15,234 nt of DNA from an uncultured Proteiniphilum sp. Lineage in GTDB: Bacteria; Bacteroidota; Bacteroidia; Bacteroidales; Dysgonomonadaceae. Location: assembly GCF_937873925.1 (NCBI RefSeq), contig NZ_CALNAT010000243.1, forward strand, positions 1 to 15,234, in the 5' to 3' direction. Below are positions 6,905 to 13,701 of this stretch, one piece after another. The notes below the pieces were generated by a model. It worked only from the letters and a program-made list of their open reading frames with translations. It searched no databases and was not told the DNA's origin. The first letter of the stretch is position 1; each line of letters starts with the position of its first letter. Both the position numbers and the translations under genes were made by a program.

Positions 6905-7509
6905 GGTTTTTCAGTATGATTAGTTACTTCACTTCGCCCCTACGCATAGCCACAGCTATTGGCGGGAGGCGATCCGTACCCTACACCGGTAGGTTCCACT
7001 GTCGGAAGCCCGGCACTTTTATGCGGGAAACTGTGCGGGCCGATTACGTTGCATTACGACGGCAAGGTAATAAAATCTTTTGACCCTGACAAGGTAAAAC
7101 AGAAGTTTCCCTTATTTAAAACAGATTTTCATTCTCCGTATCCCGTTTCGGGATACGTATACTGTAGGGGTAACTTTAGCAAGATGATTCTGACAAGGTG
7201 AAAAAGCAAAAGGCATCGGCAGGGATACCGATGCCAAACATTGATTTGCTGTGATAATCAAATGTTGAAAGAAGGTGATAATCCTTCTCTATTATCTTTT
7301 TAGTAAAAATGAGCGTATAATTTATCGCTATTCGTCTTAAATATATAATAAATATGTCTGTAAAGTTATGGATGTTGCTTGTTAATAGATAGTAAAATTG
7401 ACAAAATATCATTGTTGATTTTACAATAATTCAAAAAATACAATAACCTATTTTTTTTGATGAAATCATACCATTCCTCAAGGAGATATAATTTTATAAT
7501 ATAGTTTAT
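6905..7509. other. Gene-free region rich in inverted repeats
   Basis: No convincing gene is found in these 605 bases. The left half (about 6940-7050) is clearly richer in G and C than the right half, which is strongly AT-rich. Inverted repeats include CCTAC/GTAGG (6981-6994), GCCCGGCAC/GTGCGGGC (7008-7040, one bulge), CGTATCCCG/CGGGATACG (7137-7157, perfect 9 pairs with a TTT loop), and three in a row from 7212 to 7288. A direct repeat CTGACAAGGT occurs at 7086-7095 and 7190-7199. A plus-strand frame from TTG 6959 to TGA 7199-7201 is open but I could not support it as a gene. The region may hold the leader and promoter of the protease cluster, or a structured RNA. Confidence 0.45.
7201..7235 (-). 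terminator. Rho-independent terminator read from the right
   Basis: GGCATCGG (7212-7219) and CCGATGCC (7228-7235) form a perfect 8-pair stem around an 8-base loop. On the minus strand it is followed directly by TTTTGCTTTTT. This is a good terminator for transcription coming from the regulator gene that ends at 7510, leaving a 3' tail of about 275 bases. Two further inverted repeats (AACATTGATT/AATCAAATGTT, 7237-7266; AGAAGG/CCTTCT, 7270-7288) lie just before it in that direction. Confidence 0.7.
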
Positions 7510-8610
7510 TTACAGGTGTTTGTCTTTCCATTGCATAGTTGTCATCCCGACATATCTTACGAAGCACTTACTAAAATAGCTCTTGTCGGTATATCCTGTC
7601 TTTTCGCTCACCTCTTCAATTGTCATATTTTTATTTGTTGCCATTATCCGTTTTGCCTCGTCGATACGTAACCCATTGATCCATTCATTGAAGGTTTTTT
7701 GTTTTGATCTGTTGATGTATTGTGACAGATATGACCTGTTGGTGTAAATTTGTGATGCTACTGTGGCAATGGTGATTTTCGGGTTGGTAAATAACTTCTG
7801 TTGTTCCCACCTTTCTAGGGCTCTTTCTATCTGGGAGAATGTGAGGGAGGATGAGGTTACCGGTTTTTCTTCTTCTTCTTCTTCTTCTTCTTCCAGTACC
7901 GGTTTCATGACGTTGAAAATATTTTTGTAATTGAGGAAGTGAACGGCGTAGCCAATATAGAAAAGAATAACCACTATGTGAAAGGGTCCGGCAACTTCCG
8001 GGATGGGAAGGGTCAGGGTGGCGATCGTAACGATTATGCCGCAAATCAACAAGAATAGGGAAGAGGTATGTATCCATTTCAGGCGGTCGGTTCCCACTCC
8101 GGTAAAATAATTATCCACTCTTTTCCGGTATTTCCTGTATTGGACAAAGAAAAAGCAAGTAACGGTCAGAAGGGCGATTACAAAGAAAAATAAGAGACTA
8201 TAAAAGACTATGTTGGCTATTTTTTCACCCCAATTCAAAAGATTCGATAATATACTGAACAGAGAAAGGATAAACACCGGGATCAACTGGTATATCAATA
8301 ATTTAATCGATAAATGCTTGTAATTAAGCAAGGTTATGCTTACATATGTAAACAGAAACAGTTGGAAGGCAGAGAAAATGAGAATTAACGCTTTAAGGGA
8401 AGGGAGGTCCAATTTCTGTAATCTGCCGGTCATTATAAACATACTGAAGATAGTGAATAGCAAATAGCTAAAAGCCATGATATATTTTGCCCTGTTGTAA
8501 TTACGCAGGTTCTTGTCGTGAGGTGTTGAACCGAAAGCAAGTACCAGAGAGAGTACGAATGTGGTCCAGAAACCTCCGGTAGCTAAAAAAATGTAGAGAT
8601 TGTCAATCAT
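7510..8610 (-). CDS. Membrane-bound AraC-type transcription regulator with seven TM segments
   Basis: This 366-residue protein has an N-terminal membrane half with hydrophobic segments at about 6-28, 43-60, 72-95, 104-123, 133-158, 183-201 and 209-227. A run of nine glutamates (240-248) follows as a linker. The AraC-type double helix-turn-helix covers about 270-362 (ITIATVASQIYTNRSYLSQYI for the first HTH, MTIEEVSEKTGYTDKSYFSK for the second, and VGMTTMQW at the end). The odd number of TM segments puts the N-terminus outside and the DNA-binding domain in the cytosol. It probably senses a membrane or periplasmic signal and binds DNA from the membrane. ATG 8608-8610 begins 53 bases after the stop of the neighbouring regulator gene on the same strand, so they may share a transcript. 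Ligand and targets are unknown. Confidence 0.85.
   Translation of the reverse strand: MIDNLYIFLATGGFWTTFVLSLVLAFGSTPHDKNLRNYNRAKYIMAFSYLLFTIFSMFIMTGRLQKLDLPSLKALILIFSAFQLFLFTYVSITLLNYKHLSIKLLIYQLIPVFILSLFSILSNLLNWGEKIANIVFYSLLFFFVIALLTVTCFFFVQYRKYRKRVDNYFTGVGTDRLKWIHTSSLFLLICGIIVTIATLTLPIPEVAGPFHIVVILFYIGYAVHFLNYKNIFNVMKPVLEEEEEEEEEKPVTSSSLTFSQIERALERWEQQKLFTNPKITIATVASQIYTNRSYLSQYINRSKQKTFNEWINGLRIDEAKRIMATNKNMTIEEVSEKTGYTDKSYFSKCFVRYVGMTTMQWKDKHL
7867..7893 (-). repeat. (GAA)9 trinucleotide tract coding for nine glutamates
   Basis: Nine perfect TTC units on the plus strand read as GAA nine times in the regulator, encoding Glu240-Glu248 between the membrane half and the DNA-binding half. 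Slippage here would change linker length without a frameshift. Confidence 0.9.
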
Positions 8611-8663
8611 AGGCTTGCAGATCTTAAGTTTTGAGGAAATCAGCTATTGCGTTAAAAGGATAT

Positions 8664-10394
8664 TTATGTGGTATCGGATTGGCTGTTGTGAGCATTTTTA
8701 TTATCGGGAGGCTTTGTATACCGAATTTTCTCCCTGAACTGACGGGGTGTCATGCCCATTTCCTTACGAAAGGAATCGAAAAATACGGATTTTGTGCGAA
8801 AACCTACTTCCAGTACTAATTCGTCCATGTTGTGATGATATCTGGGATCATTCTTGTTTTCAAAAATTCTGATCACTTCACGGATCCGGTATCTGTTGAC
8901 GATTTCCGTGAACCTCATCCCTTGTGAATTGATAGCTTTCGACAGGTAGCTGCGGTTGGTACCCATCTCCGTGGCAACCCTGTTTAAATCGAGATCAGGT
9001 TGCAGATATCTTTTGCCATCTTCTAACCAGGCTTTGAAATCATTGAAGAGGAAAGACTCTTTCCGCTCGATGGAGCCGGGGGATTTTGGTTCTTTCACTT
9101 TCTTTTTTTTATTGTAGACCAGGATAAATAGGACATTGACCATCACCAATAAGCCGAGGGCAGTATGAAATATGAGCCGGTTTCTTCTTTTGTCGCTCTG
9201 CAGTTGATTTATTTTACGGGCGGCTTTGTCCAGTTCAATTTGTGTGTTCGTGAAATTTACAATTCCTTTTGCAGATAATTGGTGATACCTGTTCTGGTTG
9301 ATCCGGGCCGAATCAAGAAGTAGCTGTGCTTTCACCGGATCGGTTGTCAGAAATGCATTTGACAATTCTCTGTAAGCATCGTACTGTAAATTTTCCCATC
9401 GGTGATCTTTCATGACTTCAATGGCCTGCATGGCATATTTTTTTGCTTCTTCGTACTTGTCTAGTTGATTGTAAACAGAAGCCAATCCGATGAGAGCTAC
9501 CGATTTATGTCTTTTGGATCCAAAGAAACTATCATCTATCCGGACCACTTTTTCGAATGATGCGATGGCGACAGGGTAGTTTCCCTTCAAACTTTCAATC
9601 GTACCCATATAATTGTAGATGGAAGCCTGCTTTTGCGGATCACGGGTAAAGTCTGCCGTCTCCATCGCCAGTTTTGCGTAGTATTGTGCCCTGTCTGTCC
9701 GCCGTAGATTCAGATTAGTTTTTAGCGCTACAATATAGAGGTAGTAGAGCTCTTCCTTATCATTGTACTTCTTCAACGTTGTTTCCGCCTCATTGATTTT
9801 TTCCAGGGCTTCATCGAATGAACCCAACTCTGCATAGAAGCTTGCCAGGAACTTTTGATTCACCGCTACACTTTTGTCTGATCCGGCTTCACGGTAATGT
9901 TCACCCGACCGGTGAAGTAAACCGATGGCGTGCTCATAATTCTCGTAATAATACATGATCCTTGCCATTACACGTTCAATCAGGGCGCGGCATCTCATAT
10001 CGTACACTTTACTTTCCACGACTGCTGAAGCTGTCTGAAAAGCCTGTTGAAGATGATTCAAGCGGAATTGGGTCAATGCCATGATACCCTTATAGTAGTA
10101 GAGATCACGTGCCTGTAACACTTCAGGACGGATACCCTGCAATATGATTTCGGCGCTGTCGGCTCTTCCGGATTCACTGAGGGCTGCAGCTTTGAAAATA
10201 TTGTATACATACCGGATATTTTCGGGCAGGTGGGCCGGATCCGGATCGTCTGAATGTAACAGGCTATCATTCTGATTTTCAATAAAAAAAAGGTCTATGA
10301 TTTCTTCCAATGGAGCCGGATACCGGGTATTTGATTGCCGGAGACAGGACACAGAAAGAAATGGCAAAAAGAACCACAGAATAAAGATTGTCAT
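8664..10394 (-). CDS. AraC-type regulator with exported TPR sensor and one TM segment
   Basis: The product has 576 residues from the ATG at 10392-10394. I prefer this start over a TTG 72 bases upstream because it begins directly with a signal sequence (MTIFILWFFLPFLSVSC, lipobox-like end, Cys17). Residues about 90-390 form helix-turn-helix repeats of the TPR type (for example YAELGSFDEALEKINEAE, YMGTIESLKGNYPVAIASFE, LASVYNQLDKYEEAKKYAMQ). One TM segment follows at about 407-427, then a basic KKKKVKE stretch. The AraC-type DNA-binding domain is at about 450-556 (LDLNRVATEMGTNRSYLSKAI, then DELVLEVGFRTKSVFFDSFR, GMTPRQF). The TPR part should lie in the periplasm and the DNA-binding part in the cytosol. 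This layout is common in Bacteroidota. The nearest gene in the opposite direction, DUF4468, is a possible target, by position only. Confidence 0.85.
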   Translation of the reverse strand: MTIFILWFFLPFLSVSCLRQSNTRYPAPLEEIIDLFFIENQNDSLLHSDDPDPAHLPENIRYVYNIFKAAALSESGRADSAEIILQGIRPEVLQARDLYYYKGIMALTQFRLNHLQQAFQTASAVVESKVYDMRCRALIERVMARIMYYYENYEHAIGLLHRSGEHYREAGSDKSVAVNQKFLASFYAELGSFDEALEKINEAETTLKKYNDKEELYYLYIVALKTNLNLRRTDRAQYYAKLAMETADFTRDPQKQASIYNYMGTIESLKGNYPVAIASFEKVVRIDDSFFGSKRHKSVALIGLASVYNQLDKYEEAKKYAMQAIEVMKDHRWENLQYDAYRELSNAFLTTDPVKAQLLLDSARINQNRYHQLSAKGIVNFTNTQIELDKAARKINQLQSDKRRNRLIFHTALGLLVMVNVLFILVYNKKKKVKEPKSPGSIERKESFLFNDFKAWLEDGKRYLQPDLDLNRVATEMGTNRSYLSKAINSQGMRFTEIVNRYRIREVIRIFENKNDPRYHHNMDELVLEVGFRTKSVFFDSFRKEMGMTPRQFREKIRYTKPPDNKNAHNSQSDTT

Positions 10395-10463
10395 TGCTTT
10401 TATATAGCAGGTAGTTCTGATCCCGTTTATACTGTCAAATATACAGAATTTTGTGATAAGTGC

Positions 10464-10471
10464 CAAATCTA
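10464..10471 (-). promoter_or_regulatory. Possible -7 box for the TPR/AraC-type regulator
   Basis: The minus strand reads TAGATTTG, matching the Bacteroidota -7 consensus TAnnTTTG, about 70 bases upstream of the preferred ATG. No clear TTTG was found at the usual -33 distance, so it is tentative. Confidence 0.35.
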
Positions 10472-10544
10472 CATTCTTTTTTTAATATAAACACTTTTTT
10501 AGGTAGTTTGTTATTAAATATGACAAAATAAATATCTGTTTTTT

Positions 10545-10584
10545 TATCTTTGTCGGGAATAAAATGGAAGAATCATTAATTTTG
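10545..10584 (+). promoter_or_regulatory. Candidate -7 boxes for the DUF4468 gene
   Basis: Two matches to TAnnTTTG lie upstream of the gene: TATCTTTG (10545-10552) and TAATTTTG (10577-10584). The first equals the -7 box of the rpsP promoter in this window. Neither has a TTTG at the ideal 19-21 base distance. Either would leave a leader of over 100 bases, which contains CCGGTAT (10585-10591) and its exact inverse ATACCGG (10631-10637). Confidence 0.4.
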
Positions 10585-10692
10585 CCGGTATAAAGAAGGT
10601 AATGCGTTTCGGTCCCTCTATGTTTCCTGCATACCGGAAGCCTTACAGCTACGTTGAAAGATAAGGATAACACAACTTTTATATGTAAGAAG

Positions 10693-11277
10693 ATGAAAAG
10701 AAGTATCGTTAATTTATTGTTAGTGACCACTGTTCTCCTGTTTTGCATGGTAAGTATTCTGCCGGCGCAGAATTACGGTGCGTCAGAATATTTGAAAGGA
10801 GCCGTTCCTCTGGAGGATGGAGCAGTGGTTTTCCGTGAATCTTTCAGTGCCCCGCACATAAGCCGGGATTCACTGATGCGCCTTACCAGGGAATGGATCA
10901 ACGGGAGAGATAATCCGGAAGAAGAGCGTTCGAGCAGGGTATTGATTTTCGAGGAAGAGAAGGGTCTCGTTGTCGGTGGATGCCGCGAAAAACTCGTTTT
11001 TAAATCGGCTTTACTGGTACTGGATCAGGCAGATATTAATTATTACATTCACACAACTTGCACCGACGGCGCTGTTGATATGGCAATTATCAGGATCAGG
11101 TATGAGTACGAAGAGGATCAACGATATACTGCCGAAGAGATGATCACGGACGAGGTGAGCCTCGACAAAGATCAGGGCAGGATTTTGAAATCTTCGGAAA
11201 AATGGAGAATAAAAACGATCGATTTCATGAGGGACTTGTTCAGAGATTACAACAATTTCCTTTCTCGTAATTTGTAA
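10693..11277 (+). CDS. Secreted DUF4468 domain protein
   Basis: Starting at ATG 10693 the protein has 194 residues and opens with a Sec signal peptide (MKRSIVNLLLVTTVLLFCMV) likely cut before Gln26 (LPA|Q). The DUF4468 domain follows: EYLKGAVPLEDGAVVFRESF, an amphipathic helix (SRDSLMRLTREWINGR), SSRVLIFEEEKGLVVGG, LVLDQADINYYIHTTC, and MAIIRIRYEYEED. The C-terminal part YTAEEMITDE then WRIKTIDFMRDLF matches members I remember from Bacteroidales. The family has no established function; it is thought to lie in the periplasm or envelope. A frame-extending TTG 39 bases upstream is rejected because it puts 13 polar residues before the signal peptide, and AAGAAG sits right before the ATG. It is transcribed away from the TPR/AraC-type regulator. 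Confidence 0.82.
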   Translation: MKRSIVNLLLVTTVLLFCMVSILPAQNYGASEYLKGAVPLEDGAVVFRESFSAPHISRDSLMRLTREWINGRDNPEEERSSRVLIFEEEKGLVVGGCREKLVFKSALLVLDQADINYYIHTTCTDGAVDMAIIRIRYEYEEDQRYTAEEMITDEVSLDKDQGRILKSSEKWRIKTIDFMRDLFRDYNNFLSRNL

Positions 11278-11439
11278 ATAAAAATGAGAGGAGAAAATGC
11301 TATCCGATAAAATAGTAAGCCAATGAAGGTATTGGGGTTCAGCAGTCGTTTTTTCAGAGGAGAAAGTAAACCGGTACAGATAAATTTGAGATATTTACTC
11401 TCTTTTTAGCATCTATGTGTAAAACGGACCTGTATCGAT

Positions 11440-11470
11440 TTTGAAGATATCGAATTAATGGTTATCTTTG
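11440..11470 (+). promoter_or_regulatory. Bacteroidota-type promoter of rpsP
   Basis: TTTG (11440-11443, the -33 element) and TATCTTTG (11463-11470, the -7 element, matching TAnnTTTG) are 19 bases apart, the expected spacing for the primary sigma factor of Bacteroidota. The ATG of rpsP lies 42 bases past the -7 element. This is the best promoter in the window and the clearest sign of the phylum. Confidence 0.85.
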
Positions 11471-11512
11471 CACCCGCAAATGCGAAAAATCAATTTTAAA
11501 AGAAACTACTAA

Positions 11513-12316
11513 ATGGCAACAAAACTTCGGTTACAGAGAAGAGGACGCAAAAATTATCCCTTCTACCAGATTATTGTTGCAGATAGCAGAGCACCACGAG
11601 ATGGAAAGTATATTGAGAGGATAGGTTCATACAATCCGAACACAAATCCTGCTACGATCACTTTAGATTTCGACAGAGCTTTGTATTGGCTGCAGACAGG
11701 GGCACAACCCACCGACACGGTTCGTAATATCTTATCGGAAGAGGGTGTATTATTGAAAAAACATCTTCTCGGAGGTGTGACAAAAGGCGCTTTTGATGAA
11801 GCGGAAGTTGAAAAAAGATTCGAAGCATGGAAAAATTCGAAATCGCAGCTTACCCAGAAAATCAAAGACAAGGATGATGAACAAAAGCGGGCCGAAGCAA
11901 AAGCTCGTCTGGATGCTGAGAAAGAGGTTAACAAAACAAGATCGGAAGCTTTGGCTAAGAAGAGGGCCGAAGAAGAGGCTGCCAACGCACCTGCTCCTGT
12001 AGTTCCGGTTGCAGAAAAAGTTCCGGCTGTAGAAGAAGCGGTTGCAGTAACCGAACCGGCCGTCGAATCAGCAGTTGAAGAGACAGGTGAAACAGTGGTT
12101 GAAGAGGCAGTTGAAGTCACGGCTGAAGACACAGTTGAGACCAAGGTTGAAGAGACTTCAGCCGAAGTGGAAGAGACTTCAGCCGAAGTGGAAGAGACTT
12201 CAGCCGAAGTGGAAGAGACTCCTGCAGCCAAGGAAGAGCCGGAAACAGAATCTCCCGAAGCACCGGCTGAAGAAGAACCTGCTGCCGAGGAAGAAAAAGA
12301 AGAAAAAGCGGAATAA
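11513..12316 (+). CDS. rpsP: 30S ribosomal protein bS16 with long acidic C-terminal extension
   Basis: Residues 1 to about 80 are a full bS16 protein (MATKLRLQRRGRKNYPFYQI, IVADSRAPRDGKYIERIGSYNPN, then DRALYWLQTGAQPTDTVRNIL). It binds 16S rRNA early in small-subunit assembly. Many bS16 proteins are only 80-90 residues; Bacteroidota forms are usually longer, with Ala/Lys/Glu-rich tails, but 267 residues is long even there. The tail begins with a charged helix (about 100-160, many Lys, Glu and Ala) and continues into a Val/Glu/Thr/Ala-rich acidic part. This includes three exact VEETSAE heptads (212-232) and a fourth variant VEETPAA (233-239). The gene has its own promoter and a terminator right after it, so it is probably monocistronic. 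Confidence 0.95.
   Translation: MATKLRLQRRGRKNYPFYQIIVADSRAPRDGKYIERIGSYNPNTNPATITLDFDRALYWLQTGAQPTDTVRNILSEEGVLLKKHLLGGVTKGAFDEAEVEKRFEAWKNSKSQLTQKIKDKDDEQKRAEAKARLDAEKEVNKTRSEALAKKRAEEEAANAPAPVVPVAEKVPAVEEAVAVTEPAVESAVEETGETVVEEAVEVTAEDTVETKVEETSAEVEETSAEVEETSAEVEETPAAKEEPETESPEAPAEEEPAAEEEKEEKAE
12146..12229 (+). repeat. 21-base tandem repeat inside rpsP
   Basis: Four 21-base units begin at 12146, 12167, 12188 and 12209. Units 2 and 3 are identical, unit 1 differs by one base, and unit 4 diverges in its second half. Each codes for seven residues (VEETSAE or VEETPAA), so gain or loss of a unit keeps the frame. Confidence 0.9.
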
Positions 12317-12338
12317 GCGAAAAAAAACATACATTATT

Positions 12339-12372
12339 AAAAAAGCCCGATGCAAATGCGCCGGGTTTTTTT
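12339..12372 (+). terminator. Terminator of rpsP, probably bidirectional
   Basis: AAAAAAGCCCG (12339-12349) pairs with CGGGTTTTTTT (12362-12372) around a 12-base loop that can pair further inside (GC with GC). A-rich and T-rich arms make it work in both directions, so it may also serve pdxB, which ends at 12456 on the other strand. Confidence 0.8.
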
Positions 12373-12455
12373 ATGGGTTTTATTAGAGGGTTCTGCCATA
12401 CATTTATGGGGCAGCAGATTTAATTATCGCATGATCAGATCTGAATAACATACCT

Positions 12456-13568
12456 TTATTTCTCCCGGAACCCCAGGCTGAGCAAAGTATTCAAAACCGT
12501 GGCATGCGTATGAAGAATCCGGTAAGCCGGATACTCTCTCCGCAACGGATAGTTAGAACGGAACCAGTAGAATTTTTCGGGTGAAGATTTCAGAGCGGTT
12601 GTCTCCGTCAACGGGTTATAAGTGTGCCAAACGGCGTGCGGAAGTTGATATTCGGGGGTGATTTCCTGGAGATCAATGACCGGTTCCGAAGGGATTGCTA
12701 TCTCCTGATACTGTGGTTCTTCAATACCGATATTGAAGAATCTGTTTAGATTTTCGAGGCTCATCTTTGTGGCGGTCCATTTGCCGTCGGCGCTATAGCC
12801 TGCAATATGGGGCGTAGCGATATGGGCCATTCGGAGCAACTCCCTGTCAATTTCCGGTTCGTTCTCCCAGCAATCGATTACCACTCCGGCAATATTTCCG
12901 GTATGGATTGCTTTTTTTAATGCTTGGTTATCGGTGATACCTCCGCGTGCCGCGTTGATGATGAATGGTTTTTTTTCGACTGATTCAAGGAAACGATCAT
13001 CCGCCAGATGATGCGTTTTGTGTTCGCCTGTTTTAGTCAACGGAGTGTGAAAGGTGATGATATCGGCTTCCCGTTGTATGGTTCCAATATCCACAAATAG
13101 ACCAGCACCTTCCCGTTCTTGTCTCGGAGGGTCGTTCAACAGTACGCGCATCCCCAGCTTTCTACAGGCAGCCCCTACCTTGCTTCCTACATTTCCCACA
13201 CCCACTATTCCAATGGTTTTTTCTTTCAGGTCGAATGGATATTTTTCAGCCAGATATAACAAAGAGGCTGTTACATACTGTTCCACCGAAGCGGCATTGC
13301 AGCCCGGCGCGGTACGCCAGGCAACTCCGTGAGCATCGCACCACGCCGTGTCGATATGATCAAATCCGATGGTGGCGGAGCAGATCAGTTTTACCCGGCT
13401 TCCCGAGAGGATCTCTTCTCCGAAATGAGTGACCGTACGCACGATAAGCGCATCTTTCTCCGTAATTGCATCCCGGGTGAATTGATTCCCCGGAAGGTAT
13501 TCCACCTCGCCGAACTGTTCGGCGACCCCCCTGAGATAGGGGATATGTGCATCTGCCAGTATCTTCAT
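12456..13568 (-). CDS. pdxB: 4-phosphoerythronate dehydrogenase
   Basis: PdxB oxidises 4-phospho-D-erythronate at C2, the second step of the DXP-dependent route to pyridoxal 5'-phosphate, in the cytosol. The protein has 370 residues, close to E. coli PdxB. It shows the D-2-hydroxyacid dehydrogenase layout: an N-terminal part MKILADAHIPY, the dinucleotide motif GVGNVG (123-128), and catalytic Arg208 (NAARGG), Glu237 (CWENEPE) and His254 (ATPHIAGYS). The segment AHIAGYSADGKW-like and the extra C-terminal domain of about 80 residues (from about 290), which serves dimerisation, separate PdxB from phosphoglycerate dehydrogenases. ATG 13566-13568 is the natural start. It lies 101 bases downstream of the gltD-family gene on the same strand; no own promoter is obvious. 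Confidence 0.92.
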   Translation of the reverse strand: MKILADAHIPYLRGVAEQFGEVEYLPGNQFTRDAITEKDALIVRTVTHFGEEILSGSRVKLICSATIGFDHIDTAWCDAHGVAWRTAPGCNAASVEQYVTASLLYLAEKYPFDLKEKTIGIVGVGNVGSKVGAACRKLGMRVLLNDPPRQEREGAGLFVDIGTIQREADIITFHTPLTKTGEHKTHHLADDRFLESVEKKPFIINAARGGITDNQALKKAIHTGNIAGVVIDCWENEPEIDRELLRMAHIATPHIAGYSADGKWTATKMSLENLNRFFNIGIEEPQYQEIAIPSEPVIDLQEITPEYQLPHAVWHTYNPLTETTALKSSPEKFYWFRSNYPLRREYPAYRILHTHATVLNTLLSLGFREK

Positions 13569-13653
13569 AACTAAAAACTAAAAGTGAAAAATAATACTTA
13601 GATATACTGATTAACAGATTATCCAATCAATCATCAAATCGAGACGTCAACTA

Positions 13654-13701
13654 TTGGCACATTGGCATATTAACTCACTGACACATTGATCCATTGATCC
13701 A
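13654..13701. repeat. Degenerate 8-base tandem repeat covering the gltD stop codon
   Basis: Six units of 8 bases follow each other exactly in register from 13654. Examples are TTGGCACA (first), TTGGCATA (second) and TTGATCCA (fifth and sixth, identical). The third and fourth are more diverged. The last four units form the final codons and the stop codon of the gltD-family gene. Confidence 0.75.

Noticed and set aside
6959..7201. Plus-strand frame (TTG start) with protein-like stretches such as GPITLHYDGKVIKSFDPDK
   Set aside because: No ATG, no ribosome binding site and no known family, and it contains strong hairpins; kept only as a note in the gene-free region.
8631..8819. Small plus-strand frame at the junction of the two regulator genes
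   Set aside because: It mostly overlaps the C-terminal coding sequence of the TPR/AraC-type regulator on the other strand.
10395..10466. 24-residue N-terminal extension of the TPR/AraC-type regulator from a TTG
   Set aside because: The extension is a mixed segment placed before a good signal sequence, and it overlaps the candidate -7 box; the ATG at 10394 is the better start.
11563..12330. Long minus-strand open frame opposite rpsP
   Set aside because: Its Ser/Ala-rich product is the antisense of the Glu/Ala-rich rpsP tail; rpsP has the ribosomal core, promoter and terminator.
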